Shown: positions 41,629 to 52,939, numbered from the stretch's first letter. The stretch: 64,000 nucleotides of DNA from Isochrysis galbana (GCA_018136815.1 CM030931.1:9483829-9547828), one strand, 5' to 3'. The notes: generated from the letters alone by a model not told the origin. Numbers and translations are program-made.

Positions 41629-43333
41629 AGCACACGCGCTGCTTATGTTAGAGCGATCTGCACCGCTGTTGTCGGGTGGCACAGGCAGAGCTTTCATGTA
41701 GCATTTCTGCGCGGTAACATGATCGAAAACAGGATGAGCCTTGGAAGAACTAGAGTGATGGGCGCGGTGTCTATGCTACGAGCTTAGAACGCCTACTCGA
41801 TACTCGATGTGGAAACAGCTGACGGTACAGGACGAACATAGCTAGATAACAATTCAAATTGAATTGGCACCTCATGGCATTATAAACTGCAAACCGAGAG
41901 GTATCACGACCCAAAGGCCTTGGAAAGACGCACCAATAAGGTGCAACTCGAGGTTCCCTTTTTTGTCACACCCCTCTCGTCTATTTTGGTATAGAATTAT
42001 GATTAACCCCTAACTTGGACAATATGGCCACCTACTCCCCTCCCTTCCATCTCTACGGAGTGGCACGCGTACCACCCGATTTTTAAGCCGAGCGAGTCGA
42101 CGAGGTGCATTCCGTACACCATATCGGTATTCATTCATATAGGCATGCGATACTAGATCGGACAAAAAATTCCGTCCTAGAAACTAGGACCACGTCCTAG
42201 AAAATTCTTGGATTTCTAGGACTCTGCCGATCATGCCTCCATTATAGCCTATGGTGAGCTTATGAGACATCCCATCACCTGAAGCAAACCATCTCCACAT
42301 CCCATTCAACCTTAGCTCTCCCCATGACCAACTCTGCGGAGCTTGCCTTTGCTTACTTTTGCTACTAAATTCAGCATGCGGTGCTGCACTCGGGCGTCCG
42401 CTCGCACCAGAGGAGTTTTATTTTAGACCTTTTGGAGCAGTAGGCTAGCGGATTGGACACTTAGATGACAAAACCAAGCTTGGTGGTCACTGAAGGTCTC
42501 AAAGAGAACAGTCAAAGCAACATTTCATCTCCTGGGGACCATGGGTAGAAGAGCTCCCCATTGGGTGGTATCAGCCATTTCTCCCGTTTCTAGGACAAGC
42601 AGCAATTGCGACCTGGTGACCCGTAAACGCGTCACAAAACTTGGTGTTGCTGAGGGATTGGTGCCTAGGTACACCTGGAACATTTAATGAAGACATGCAT
42701 GTGGTAACTCAATAGCCAAGGTTTGGGACAAAATAACATGGTACGCTCATGCTCTCACCTAGCAAAGTCCGTCCTAGTTTCTAGGACTGGTCCTAGAAAG
42801 CTGGGTACCTTTATCCGAGATACTGGGGATAATTATGAAATTTATAACAACGAACACAAATACCAGGGCTACGGCCACGATGATGAATAATACAAAATTG
42901 TTGGCAGACGAAGTTGGCATGCACACATATTACATAATGGATAATGGCAGATTTTTTCGGAAATCGGAAACTTCTGCCCAATGAGTTGGGGGGTCAGTTT
43001 ACCATTTGCCACCATACCCGGAGGAAGGAATGCAACCATGCAAACGCCCATGACGGAAGAAGGAACTTGAGCATCACGTGGCGGGAGGCTTGCGAGAAGG
43101 ACGAGCATGCACACAAGACTCGGACAGAAAATGTATCTACTGTGAGTAGGTGAGCCAATGTACAATGTACTCGCTACTCGCTACTCGCTGGAAGGTGACA
43201 ACTGGGAGAGAATTAGCAACTTGACCGCAAGATAAGTCGGGACCGAGGCCGCCGCCCACCCGGTGACACAGGAGGAAGGGGGGGGACGATCACCGGGGGG
43301 AGGGCGCGGGCCACCGGACCATATCCAAGCCCT
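41629..43333. other. Gene-free stretch with GTCCTAG palindromes
   Basis: No supported coding frame. Palindromes built from GTCCTAG/CTAGGAC cluster at 42170-42225 and 42765-42800, with a single copy near 42585. A truncated retroposon starts near 43225 and continues beyond the insertion at 43349-45535. Confidence 0.5.
42170..42800. repeat. Region bounded by GTCCTAGAAACTAGGAC-type palindromes
   Basis: Left: TCCGTCCTAGAAACTAGGAC then CACGTCCTAGAAA. Right: TCCGTCCTAGTTTCTAGGAC then TGGTCCTAGAAA. The outer parts are direct repeats and each is itself a palindrome. This could be the ends of a 630-bp element or clustered binding sites. Confidence 0.5.
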
Positions 43334-45550
43334 TCAACCCTATCCCTGCCAAAACTAAGTTTATACCTAGTTCGCCCATGGGGGGGCACGAGCCCCCCTC
43401 TCTCTCCACTCCTCCCCTGCCATGGGGGAGGAACCACCCACTCTCCTGGCACGCCTGATGGCCTGCCAGGAGCATACTGCCATGCTGACCCATCCCTCTC
43501 CCCACAGGCACGCCTGATTCGCCCGCCCTGGCCTGTCGTGGCCAGCCCATCCCTCTGACCAGCCTTGAGTTTTGGTTTCCTTCCCTGGGCCGCCTTCCTT
43601 GTGCGTGCCAGGCTGTGTGTTCTCGGCGCAGTATGACCCCTTACTAGGGTACTAAATCTCACTAGTGTGGATTCTAGAACGGGTATGTAGTGGTATTCGT
43701 ATGACTCGAACTCTACTCTGTAGAAGTCTCTTATTATGTATTTCCACGCGATGATGTATAAGGTTTCCAAGCTGTCGGGGGCTGTCTCGCCTGGATACGC
43801 GAATAGTCTGTGCTTCGCCTTTTGTTTTCGGGTCCGATTCACGCTAGGGGTGTAGTCTGTGATGGCGTCTATGGCGTCGAATACTTTCTTCGTCGCGGGG
43901 CACCACGCTAGGTGGCACGAGTTCTCTTGATGGCGGTGGCACAGCCTACATTTTTCCGTTGGGCTGTCTGTGAACCTATTCTTGGTTCCTATTCTTCTAT
44001 GAGCGATGTGTTTGAAGTGTGGGTGTTTGTCGGTATGCTTTAATAGTGGAAGGGTGTATAGCTTGGCTACGTGTTTCCAATCTTCTTTCGTGATGTCTAG
44101 CCGTTTCTCCCATGCCTTCCTGGCCGTTTGAGGGGCGTTGTGTCGTGTCTCTTTAAGTGTGGCTTTGGTGATGTCAGATACTGTGATCGCGTCGAGCGCG
44201 ATTTTGCCTTTTTGTATGGCATATTCATCGGCTAGCGGGTATTCCATGTTTTTCGGTCCTTTGTATCCGTTTTCCCAACGGGCCGGGGGGTGGTAATTCT
44301 GGACTTCGCCGGTGTCTACTACGTCGCCGTAATCGGCGGCCTCTCCGAAGTAGTCGGTGTCGATGTGGAGCCATATGTTGTTGAGCTTTTTTATGTATTT
44401 ATCGTCGTCGGAGACTCTTATCTCTTCGCCTTCCGTCCCTTCTGACTCATGGGGGGGATTTTTGCTTTCTTGATCGGTCCCTCTCTTGGAGTCGGGCGGC
44501 GGGTGTTCTGATGATTTTCCGATGACCTTTAGCCCGTGGTCCACCACGGTGTCCCAAGAGCTCAGGAACTCCGTCTTTTTTATTATGCGTCCTTCGTGTT
44601 TGAAGAATTCTGGGAGGTGCTCGACATAGGTCGCGCACTCCTCTCTGCTGTATGGCGTCGTAGAGGCGCCGTCTTTGAATATATTGTGTACCACGTTTGT
44701 GTGTAGGGTCTCCCACATTCTCGCCCAAGACGCTCGAAGCGCGGGGGGGGGAGAAGTGTGGGTTGTGCCATATAGGCTGTGAGAGAGCGCCTTCGCGCGT
44801 GAGAAACGAGGGCTGTATATCTAGCTCTCTAAAGTTTGCGAGGGCCTCTTTCCAAAAGGTTGGTAGCGCCGGGTTGCCTAGGAGGCTTCCTGTAAGTGTC
44901 TTAGTCGGAATTGTGGATAGGACGGCGCCTCTCCCTATTCCGGTTCGACAGAACCAAGCGTCCAGCGCGTGCTTCCAAATCGCCTTTCTAGCGTTTAGAT
45001 AGTTCAGGATCCATCTGGCCTGGAGGGCTTTAACGTGGGTCGGCCAATGCAGGAGCCCCAGCCCCATTGTCCTAGTCGCGCTTTTCTCGTGGGCTGTGGC
45101 GTAGTGTGGGTATTTAATCCATTTGTTCTGTCTCCTGGTATGCGGGCTCGTCCAGAGGACAGCACCGTTTGGGTAAGAGAAGACGGGGGCGCCAGAGCCA
45201 GGAGGGAAGGGCCGCGGCTCGCCGCGGCCACTCGCTCTAGCGAGGGAGATTAGCGCTTCTGGGCTCCTATCTCACAAGTGCTCCCCCCCCCCCTGCGTTG
45301 CTTTTACCCGAAAGGGGTTTTCCCCCAGCGTGGACTCGAGGAGAGGACGCGCTGGGGTGCGCGGGGTCGGTGCATGCACTGGGGGGAGGACAAATATCGA
45401 GGGGAGGGGGCAGTGCCCCCACCCCCCGGTATCACTCGGACACCTGGCCCGTCAGGCATGGCGGGATTCCGGGACGGAAAAGTTATGTCCAATTAGCTAG
45501 TGGGGTTGGCTAGGATATAACATTGATTATTATTATCAACCCTATCCCTG
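43334..45550 (+). mobile_element. Chimeric retroposon carrying an antisense LINE fragment, 15-bp target duplication
   Basis: Identical TCAACCCTATCCCTG at 43334-43348 and 45536-45550 enclose 2187 bp. The 5' part (43349-43560) is the retroposon head, starting CCAAAACTAAGTTTATACCT; the 3' part (about 45165-45535) is the type I 3' end with an ATT-rich tail. Between them lies a LINE fragment in antisense (copy C). Because one target duplication surrounds the whole unit, it moved as one piece after the chimera had formed, unless the LINE part was inserted afterwards; the LINE piece shows no duplication or tail of its own. Confidence 0.8.
43565..45105 (-). mobile_element. LINE fragment copy C, RT C-terminus to zinc knuckle
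   Basis: The longest LINE piece in the window. In minus orientation it reads GLGLLHWPTHVKALQARWIL (end of the reverse transcriptase/thumb, GGLGL-type), LPTFWKEALANFRELDIQPS, then after a frame change near a G-run at 44740 NVVHNIFKDGASTTPYSREE, EYPLADEYAIQKGKIALDAI, CRLCHRHQENSCHLAWC (zf-RVT-like) and a basic end at RTRKAAQGRKPKLKAG, where it joins retroposon sequence. The 3' UTR and tail seen in copies A and E are missing. One frameshift, otherwise open. Confidence 0.75.
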
Positions 45551-45574
45551 GAGTAGTGCACGGGGGCTGCAGTA

Positions 45575-45776
45575 AAAGGTTTATTTTTATTTTAGTTTTA
45601 GTTCTAAACTTAGTTGCACCATCTGGCATTTGGGGTATGAATGAGGTGTAGGAAGTTTTTGCTGCGTGTGAAGAAAGCAGAGGGTCCACGGCCGCGTGTG
45701 CGGTGAGACTATTAGCAAAGGTTTATTTTTATTTTAGTTCTAAACTTAGTTGCACCATCTGGCATTTGGGGTATGA
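45575..45776. repeat. 61-bp direct repeats round a retroposon 3' end
   Basis: AAAGGTTTATTTTTATTTTA ... GGCATTTGGGGTATGA occurs at 45575-45640 and 45716-45776 with one small indel. The 75 bp between them are a type II retroposon 3' end (GTGTGCGGTGAGACTATTAG). Origin by unequal exchange or by an insertion with an unusually long duplication cannot be decided. Confidence 0.7.
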
Positions 45777-46380
45777 GGAGCAGCGGTAGGGCGGACTATA
45801 CAAGTGCGTGTGTTTTCACACGCGCAATTCACCGTCAAGGGCTAAGGAAGGGAAGACAAATGGATGAGCCGGGGTAGCATGCGGATTTCGAAAACTAGCG
45901 CCTCCCCCAGTCCAACGAATCCCCGCGAGACGCCCTCAACTCTAGGCTTGCGTGCGCTACCGGGAGGTGTGATTAAGATCAGCAGCAACACGGCACATGC
46001 GAAGGAGGAAGAAAGGAGACTGGTGGGTCAGGAAGAAGTATACAAGAAGAAGCCGCGCTCACTCAATCAAAAGCGCGACACTGACTATAGACGCAAGAAA
46101 GCAACAAGCATTTGCTTGTGCGCGCCACAAGTATGCGGTAGTGATGTGTTGTGTGAACTGAGTGGGAGGAACCATTCACTTGGGCTCGTCATGCAGAATA
46201 TGTCGAATAGGGTGCTGTGGTGGTGCCGTAATCGATGTTCACGTCTTCCCGAAAAGTGAGTTTGTTATCGTTGCCCATCGTCAGGAAAGAATGATGGCAG
46301 CCGTCAAGAACATCGCCGCAAAATGACAATGGAAAATGACAATGGTGTACAAAGACTGTGCCGAAAAGCCACGTTTTTCT
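45777..46380. other. Intergenic, no gene seen
   Basis: Downstream of the PPR gene; one 131-codon frame at 45864 has no recognisable feature and is not called. Confidence 0.4.
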
Positions 46381-48854
46381 CTAAGTATTGTTGGTGCTAC
46401 TATGAGCACCATCCACCTGAGATTGATCTTGAGGAGGTTCGAACCACGAGGTGTCGCCAGCGATATACGCCTTGGCACAGTCCACAATCGGGTCTTGTGG
46501 TAGCTGTAAGGAGAAGCGAGAGCGCTCCTTCTCTTCGTGCGCCATACGTAGGAGGGAGCGGACCCGCCAACCGAGACCCCACTTTTCTACGGCGCACATC
46601 ACGGCATCGTAGCTGAGAGCCTCGCGAGGCGTGCCTTGCTGGCGAATTAGGTCGAGCAGCATGCAGCAATCGCTCACCTGCGAGTGGGTTGTAGTAAAGG
46701 CGAGAGTGATGCACTCACCCACAGGCTTGTATGGGGCAGGACTAAAGACGGCAACGTCTAGGGAACACCACAGCGCACCACTTCCATCCGTTGCCGTGGT
46801 GTCAGGAGCTCGCTTTGTTTATGCGTAGGAATTTCGCCCTTGAGCATGAAAGGTGGCACAAATACGGGCTGGGGCGGCGGCAGTGGCGAGGGAGGCGGCG
46901 GCGGCGGCACATACACTTCGCCGCGCGCCTCAGCCTCCTCCCTCTCTCTTTGCCTCTGCAGCCTCATCTGCTCCGCCTCTGCCCGGGTGTACATACGTCC
47001 AGGCTTGCGTTCCTCGAATCTCTCCCAAATCTGCCGTACAATGGCGAGACCTTCCGTTGGCTGCCGGCAGCGAATGCACACATCGAGCATCGATGCTGCA
47101 CACACAGCGTCCGGACGGACCCCAAGCTCTAGCATCTCCTTCCATAGCCTTGCAGCAGCAGCATGGTCACGAGCTTCGGCACACAAAGATAACAGTGCAG
47201 TAAAACACATGAGATCGGGTGCAACGCCATCGCGCCGCATCTCAGAAAGGATCTTGAGCGCCTCGTCCCACCTAGCAGCACGGTCGAGGGCATTGAGAGT
47301 GGCCGCATAGGTTCGCACAGACACCTCCAGAGGTTTGCCCGTTGTGCGCTTTCGAGTCCCTCTCCTCTTCCGTGCACCCGCCTTCGCGGCCTGCCGTGCG
47401 ACTGCTGCACGCAGTTGCGCATGCACCGCCAGTGCGGCTTTCCAAGCACGAGCCCTTCCACACGCCCCAATAGCGGCTGTGAAGGCGGCTTCATCCGGGG
47501 ATAGCCCCTCTCTCTCCATGGCGATAAGCAGCCGCACGGCCTCTTCCCATTCGGCGGACACTGCGCATGCTGAGATCGCGCCAGTGTACTCCACCGCCGT
47601 CGGTCGCAGATTCGCCTCCCGCATTTGCTGAAGGAGAGCTAGCGCACGAGGCGCATCCGCAAGTTGCCGACACGCCCTGATAGCGGCAGCGTAGGCGTAG
47701 CCATTTGGCTGCACATCTCTCAAGGACATGATATCCAGCAAATGCAGCGCCGTCGGCGCCGTGCGATCCAGGCGAGCGCAAGCCGACATGGCTGAAGAGA
47801 AGCTATAGACATCGGCACAAATGGAGGTTGGTTTGACCTTCGTCCCGCTCGTTCCGCGACTGATGTTCGCCTTCATGATGCGCTGGGCATCAGGTTCCTC
47901 TTGGCCAGCCTCAATGCATGCTCCAAGTGTTTCCCCAAGCCTCAGCGACTCAGGGAGTTTGAGCACGGAACGCCCCACCTCCACCGCGTCAGGTACGCCG
48001 TTACTCTGTGCATCGAAGCGGACGCTGTCTGGGGCGTTTACAATGGTGGAGAGGGCGCCTCCATTGATGCGCGCCGATGGCATATCAAGCTGTGCCCACG
48101 CTTGCACGTCTAGCATGACCTCGCCCTCAGCGGCTCGGATTTGGGCAAGCACGCCTGGACTCAGCTCTTCGAGAAGAAGTAGCGCCTCGTCCGGGCGCCC
48201 GCCCTTGTCACACGCGTTGATCGCCGCGTTGTAGCAGGATAGTGTAGGCTCGATCCCTCGTTCCGTCATCTCCCTCAGCAGCCGCAGGGCGGTGCGCCAC
48301 TCCCCACAGCTTGCGCACCCAGAGATGGCGGCCGAGTAGCAGAGAGCATTCGGGTGGATGCCCGCCTCACGCATCTGCGAGATGAGTGAGATGGCGCGTC
48401 GCCACTCCCCCGCCTTGGCGCATGCATTGATCGCCGTGCCGTAGCTGTGCTCGTTCGGCCGGACGGTGTCTGATGGATGCGCCTCCATCTCATTCATGAG
48501 CGCGAGCGCCTGCGCCAGCGCTCCGGAGCGGACGCAGGACTGCATGGCGAGGTTGTACGCTTTGGTGCAGGGCTCTCCAGCCCCAACTTCCTCCATCGAG
48601 CGCAGCAGCAGCAGCGCCGAGCGCCCATCCCTATCTCTCGCCGAACGGATGGCGGAGAGGATCAGGCGCTTGCGAGAGCGGCCCCTGGGCACCTCAGAGA
48701 GCAGCTCAGCGGCGGAGGCGGGCGAGCGCGCGAGGTGTGAGAGCTGGCCGATCTGATGGCTCAGCGCCCGACCGCGCAACCCGTCCCCTGTTTTCGCACC
48801 GAGGGAGGGAGAGAGGAGGAGGGAGAGCAGGAGAGGCGCGCTGGCGAGCCGCAT
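46381..48854 (-). CDS. Pentatricopeptide repeat (PPR) protein, organelle-targeted
   Basis: Exon 1 runs from ATG 48854 to about 46779 and exon 2 from 46677 to the TAG at 46381, joined in phase 0 to about 790 residues (a donor 3 bp away is equally possible). The start MRLASAPLLLSLLLSPSLGA is a signal peptide. At least ten 35-residue PPR units follow, for example TVRPNEHSYGTAINACAKAG, IHPNALCYSAAISGCASCGE, VQPNGYAYAAAIRACRQLAD and VAPDLMCFTALLSLCAEARD. PPR proteins bind single-stranded RNA in organelles and guide its cleavage, editing, stability or translation. The secretory start points to the plastid of a secondary alga. A Pro-rich linker (VYVPPPPPPSPLPPPQP) precedes the exon junction, and exon 2 continues with helical sequence. 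No editing or nuclease domain was seen. Confidence 0.88.
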
Positions 48855-49150
48855 CTGTCGGAAGTGGCGCTTCTAAAGATCTATTCTCTTTCTCTCTCTC
48901 CCCTCTCTCCTGCCCTCCGCTGCTTGTCCCTTCAGAATCTACAACATCAACCAGTAGAGAGAGAAGATGATCCCCTAGTCAGTCGCGGAGCGAGCGGGAC
49001 GATCGTCAAAGCCACCTCGATTTCTTTGATGTTCCGTTCCCTAGATTCAAGTACTCGAAGGCTGTCTTCAGCCACCCAAGTCGGCTCTCTTGCTGCGCCC
49101 ACCTCTAGACGACAAACACAGGAGAGAAAGAATGGGTGTCGGCGGGCCCG

Positions 49151-49177
49151 GGAGTATAAAAGTACTTTTACTCCTCG
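49151..49177. promoter_or_regulatory. Bidirectional TATAAAAGTACTTTTACTC motif
   Basis: GGAGTATAAAAGTACTTTTA followed by CTCCTCG lies between the divergent PPR gene (ATG 48854) and the gene at 49292. AAAAGTACTTTT is a perfect palindrome and TATAAAA overlaps it, so one site could serve both directions. Confidence 0.45.
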
Positions 49178-49291
49178 TATTAGGTGGTCGTTTCGTCCCT
49201 TTTCTCTCGCCCGCGGTCTCCTCTTCCCTCCCTCTCCCCGCCCCCCGTCTCGCCGTCTCCCCGCCAGCTCGCCCTCCGGGCTGGCAGGCCG

Positions 49292-49618
49292 ATGACGGGG
49301 GATAGTACACAGCCCGCCGTGCCGCCCCTGTGCCAAGAAGCAGAGGAGGAGGAGGGCCCCGAGCTAGAGAGAGGACTCACGCCCACAGCCAGAGCATACT
49401 TGGCTTTAATGCGCGAGCCCGATTTCGTATACCCGCACCTGAGGAAGCACCGCATGGCGGCTCTGCAGGCGAGGGAGAAGCGGGTCGCGCAAGCCCAACA
49501 CGAACAGCTTCAGCGGCGATCTACATTCACGCCCGCACCATTCAACTCCCACCCCACCTCGCGTAAACTCCATCATCGATTTTCCTACGTTCCTCGTTGG
49601 CCTGACATGACATTGTGA
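49292..49618 (+). CDS. Small hypothetical protein, 108 residues
   Basis: ATG at 49292 opens 108 codons: an acidic start (QEAEEEEGPELERG), a central helix-like part (LTPTARAYLALMREPDFVYP, then HLRKHRMAALQAREKRVAQA) and a Ser/Pro/Arg end. The central part has the look of a real protein, but no family is recognised. It is divergent from the PPR gene with about 440 bp between start codons. It may continue through an unrecognised intron. Confidence 0.4.
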   Translation: MTGDSTQPAVPPLCQEAEEEEGPELERGLTPTARAYLALMREPDFVYPHLRKHRMAALQAREKRVAQAQHEQLQRRSTFTPAPFNSHPTSRKLHHRFSYVPRWPDMTL

Positions 49619-50875
49619 ACACATAGACAATCACGACACTGTTGGCAACAAGCCTTCTCAATAGCGATGTGCTAATCATGCACGATTGAGGCCACACGAA
49701 CTCGTTGTTGCGACTCATGTGCTGCTCGTATGTAAACGGACGCCATCATTGCTGGTGGTGCGGCTGCAACACCCGATCCACTGGATGATGGTCTAGTTGA
49801 ATGTGCTTACGTTGCACATGGCACAGTTGCGGAGAGTTCTGCGAACCGTTCTCCTTTGACCCCCCCTTCGCCCAGTAGTCGTGCAGGTCAAAGGTATTGT
49901 GTTGTGTTCGCATAGATGCAAATGTGCGACACGCCGTTTTCATTCATGGTAAAGTAGAATTGTGGCGAGTTCGTTTTCATTGAAAGTAGAGTAGAATTGT
50001 GGAGAGTGATAGCCAAAACCAACCAATAAGATTGGAGAATACGAGTCTGGAAGTTGAGTAAGGTGCATGTGCATTCTCGTGCGCGCGCGCTTGCTTCTAC
50101 TCTACCAGACATGCAGTCGATGTGTAGAGACACGGGCGCTTTAAATTTGAATTACTTTACTAGTAAATTTGGCAATGATAAATGAGAGATAGTACCGCTA
50201 CTGCCACTAGCCTTGAGCACTTGTACCAACCCGCCGGGCCACGACAAAGATGGCTGCTCAAGGACACAGGACACAAGGCACGACAGCCTTCCCCTTACGG
50301 CTGAAGTACTGACAAGAATCAATCAATCAATCATTGCAGACGACAGACGAGGACGATCCGCATCCGCGGATCATCCGCGGGATAGATAGACCTCAACGGA
50401 CATGAACTCAAGTAAAAGTCAATCAACTACAGCTATAACACCTAACAAACACATACTTTAATAGTTGGCTGCGATGGATCCCGCCGGCGCGTCTTTCCTC
50501 TCCATCGCCCCCCCCCCCCCCGGGCGGCCCCCCTACCACACGGAGCAGTCGTAGTCGAAACGACCGCGCCCGCCACCAGCCACCAGCACCAGATACCAGA
50601 GGCTGAGCACGTGTGCGCGACTCCCATCGCGCCCACACGGCCCGTGGCCTTGGCCACAAGCACACAGCGTAGAGCAGCAACGATGTTGGAACTTGGAAAC
50701 CCCCTGGGGTCAGAAGGCGGAAGGCTGCCGACCCCAAATGAATGCACGTCGGCTAGCCCAGAAGCCAGAAGGGCTATCTATACTCCACTCGGCATGCCTT
50801 ACAACTATCGTTCACCACCTTCAAGAACTTTTTTTACAACTATCGTTCAAACGATAGGGTCATGCATGGGTCATG
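49619..50875. other. Intergenic, no gene seen
   Basis: AT-richer sequence with a repeated GTAGAATTGTGG(C/A)GAG word near 49955-50010 and a short C-run at 50510. No gene supported. Confidence 0.4.
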
Positions 50876-52939
50876 GAGTGCTTAGGGCGGTCAAACAGGG
50901 CTTTTTAAGTACTAATATTGGGGGGGGTCGACATTTTTGACCGTGAGCGGAAAGCCCCGGCGAGAGCGCCTCGGAGGGTCTCCCCGCCTTTTCAGAATCC
51001 TCGTCCGAAAAGACGGTGCGAAGTCCCGTCGGACCCCCCCCCTTGCACACGCTCTGGCGGCTCACACGAGCCGAACTAGACGTCGCTCCCATTGAGAGAT
51101 GTGTTTCTTTAGTCTAAAAGGTGCCTACACACTTATTAAATTAGGGGTCCGACGCCCCATATTGCCAATAAAGCAAATTTCAAACCCTGGTGCCCCAGCG
51201 ATGACGTCCGCGCATGCACATGCGCACCACACACAGCTCGCACACGGCCCATTAGGCTGTCATAGGATGCTCCTTGACTGTCCCGACCCTCGCCCCGCAG
51301 GATTCGCCCGGGCTCGCGATTGACGAGGAGCTGGAGCACCAGGACGCCATGGCGCTCGATGCTGCTCGCTGGTCGACAAAAGTTTGTTGGCCGCTGGCGG
51401 GACAGGTGCGCTGCCGATCGCGCCCGCTCTGGCGCAGGTCGACCAGGCCCGTACCTACAATGCCTCTGCCGCCCCAAACGTCAGGTTCCCGACTCGTCTT
51501 TCGACGCTGTGAGGCAGGGAGAACACCTGCCGCCAATGCTCAACCAGAGCATCGGCGGCAGGTGTTCTCTCTATGTTTTCGTCGGCTCCTCGGATTTTCA
51601 CGTGCATCATAGGGCTGGTAGCAATCTAGAAATGTAATTTAAGCTAGCCTGCAGCGTGATCTGCGACGGCGCGACGCGCGCGGCCGAACAGTACTGTGGA
51701 ATTGATAGCTTTTTGTTTGACGTCTAAAGGGAGAATTTTCTCCGCACGGAGGGCTCGAAAATTGGGCAGAAGGGCGAATTTCGAGCTCTACACCGCCCGT
51801 TCTTTTGGCTACTAGTAGATTCAATATGTAATCTAGCCAAGCACCGGCCTGAAAGCTTCAGGCGTGATGGTTGCGATCGATTCTGTGGGCAATCGTGTCG
51901 TGAATCACGATTGGACACCGGCTGCTTTGCGCTCATCTCGAGCCAACTTTTGGAATTTTTTGTACACACGGATGACCTCCAAGGCCATTCACGTTCGGAG
52001 ACACACAGGTCGTGCCCGCCAAGCACGGGCCAGTCAATAGTTCTCCCGTTTTTATAGCACAACATCCCAACATGGAGCACAAAAAGTAGTTTTGTTTTCG
52101 CATTGACGTGCTGAATTGACGGACAGCCTCGTGTCTTCGAGCGTCTCACGTTCGATTTCGAGAGACAACCCCTCCTTTTCTCTCGATGATTCGACAGTCT
52201 CATATGGTAAGACTGGTTGGCTACCGAAACATTGGCATTTGGGCATGCTGATGGTCATGTATTGTGCTCATATGTGTCTTGGACTGGTGAAATGAAGACT
52301 AAAATTAGAATTACTAAGGTTATAATTTGGCAAAACTATAATCAAGTTGATCTTTTTCTCCTGCGGCGGCGCGCGATGGCGGCCGCAGCGATGGTCGCTG
52401 GCCTCGCCAGTGGCCTCGCACGCGGCCTGTGGCCGCTCTGGCGAGGGTCTGCGCGGCCAGGAGGCCAGCAGGCACCCGCTCCCACCATGCTGAGGCGGTG
52501 CCGCGCGTGATGGGGCAGCCCATCATGCGCAGCACCGTCATTTTGACGCTTCGCGGCCTGCCGCGCACTGCATACGCGCGAGGGGCTGGCAGTAGATGCC
52601 AGCAGGGGCGAGGTGGAGGGCGCAGGCGACGCGGTGCGCCCGCGCAGGGTTTTGTACTGCCTGCCCGGGGGTAACCGTGCCCGGGGAACGCAGGCGCGCG
52701 TCGCACAGCGCGACCTGTGGTGCACTTTTGTGGTCGACGTCGATTTCGCACGAGCGCGAAAACGTTTTTGGGTCTGTGTGTTGAATGGCGTCGAAAATGT
52801 GCATATTTCTCATTAGATTCTGCCTAATATACCCATTTCCAGTAGCATATCCTAAGATCTCGCGATAAAACCTCAATCTTGACTTAGTGAATTTTCACCC
52901 TTAGAAGTTAAAAGCCCTGTTTGACCGCCCTAGAGTGCT
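50876..52939. mobile_element. 2.05-kb TIR element, hAT-like, without recognisable transposase
   Basis: TAGGGCGGTCAAACAGGGCT(TTT) at 50883 and its inverted copy ending at 52932 are flanked by a 7-bp direct repeat GAGTGCT (50876-50882 and 52933-52939). TAGGG agrees with the YARNG start of hAT termini, whose target duplications are normally 8 bp. Subterminal TTTTAACTTCTAAGG is shared with a further end at 63086. No frame inside resembles a transposase, so it is probably non-autonomous. Confidence 0.75.
51519..51569. ncRNA. 51-nt hairpin inside the TIR element
   Basis: GAGAACACCTGCCGCC and GGCGGCAGGTGTTCTC pair perfectly over 16 bp; after one mismatch ATGCTC/GAGCAT adds 6 bp round the loop AACCA. 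This is a miRNA-precursor-like or cruciform-forming stem. That it is transcribed is not shown by the sequence. Confidence 0.4.

Larger units (their letters stand above)
43225..45573 (+). repeat. 5'-truncated retroposon interrupted by a later insertion
   Basis: 43225-43348 (GATAAGTCGGGACCG ... AAGCCCTTCAACCC) and 45551-45573 (GAGTAGTGCACGGGGGC) match neighbouring parts of the copies at 54.7 and 59.0 kb. They are split by the 2.2-kb chimeric element, whose target duplication is TCAACCCTATCCCTG. Confidence 0.75.

Noticed and set aside
43213-43564. C-terminal extension of the LINE copy C protein
   Set aside because: The frame simply reads through the junction into antisense retroposon sequence.
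46791-48756. Plus-strand frames opposite the PPR gene
   Set aside because: Antisense shadows of GC-rich repeat codons; the PPR motif register is on the minus strand.
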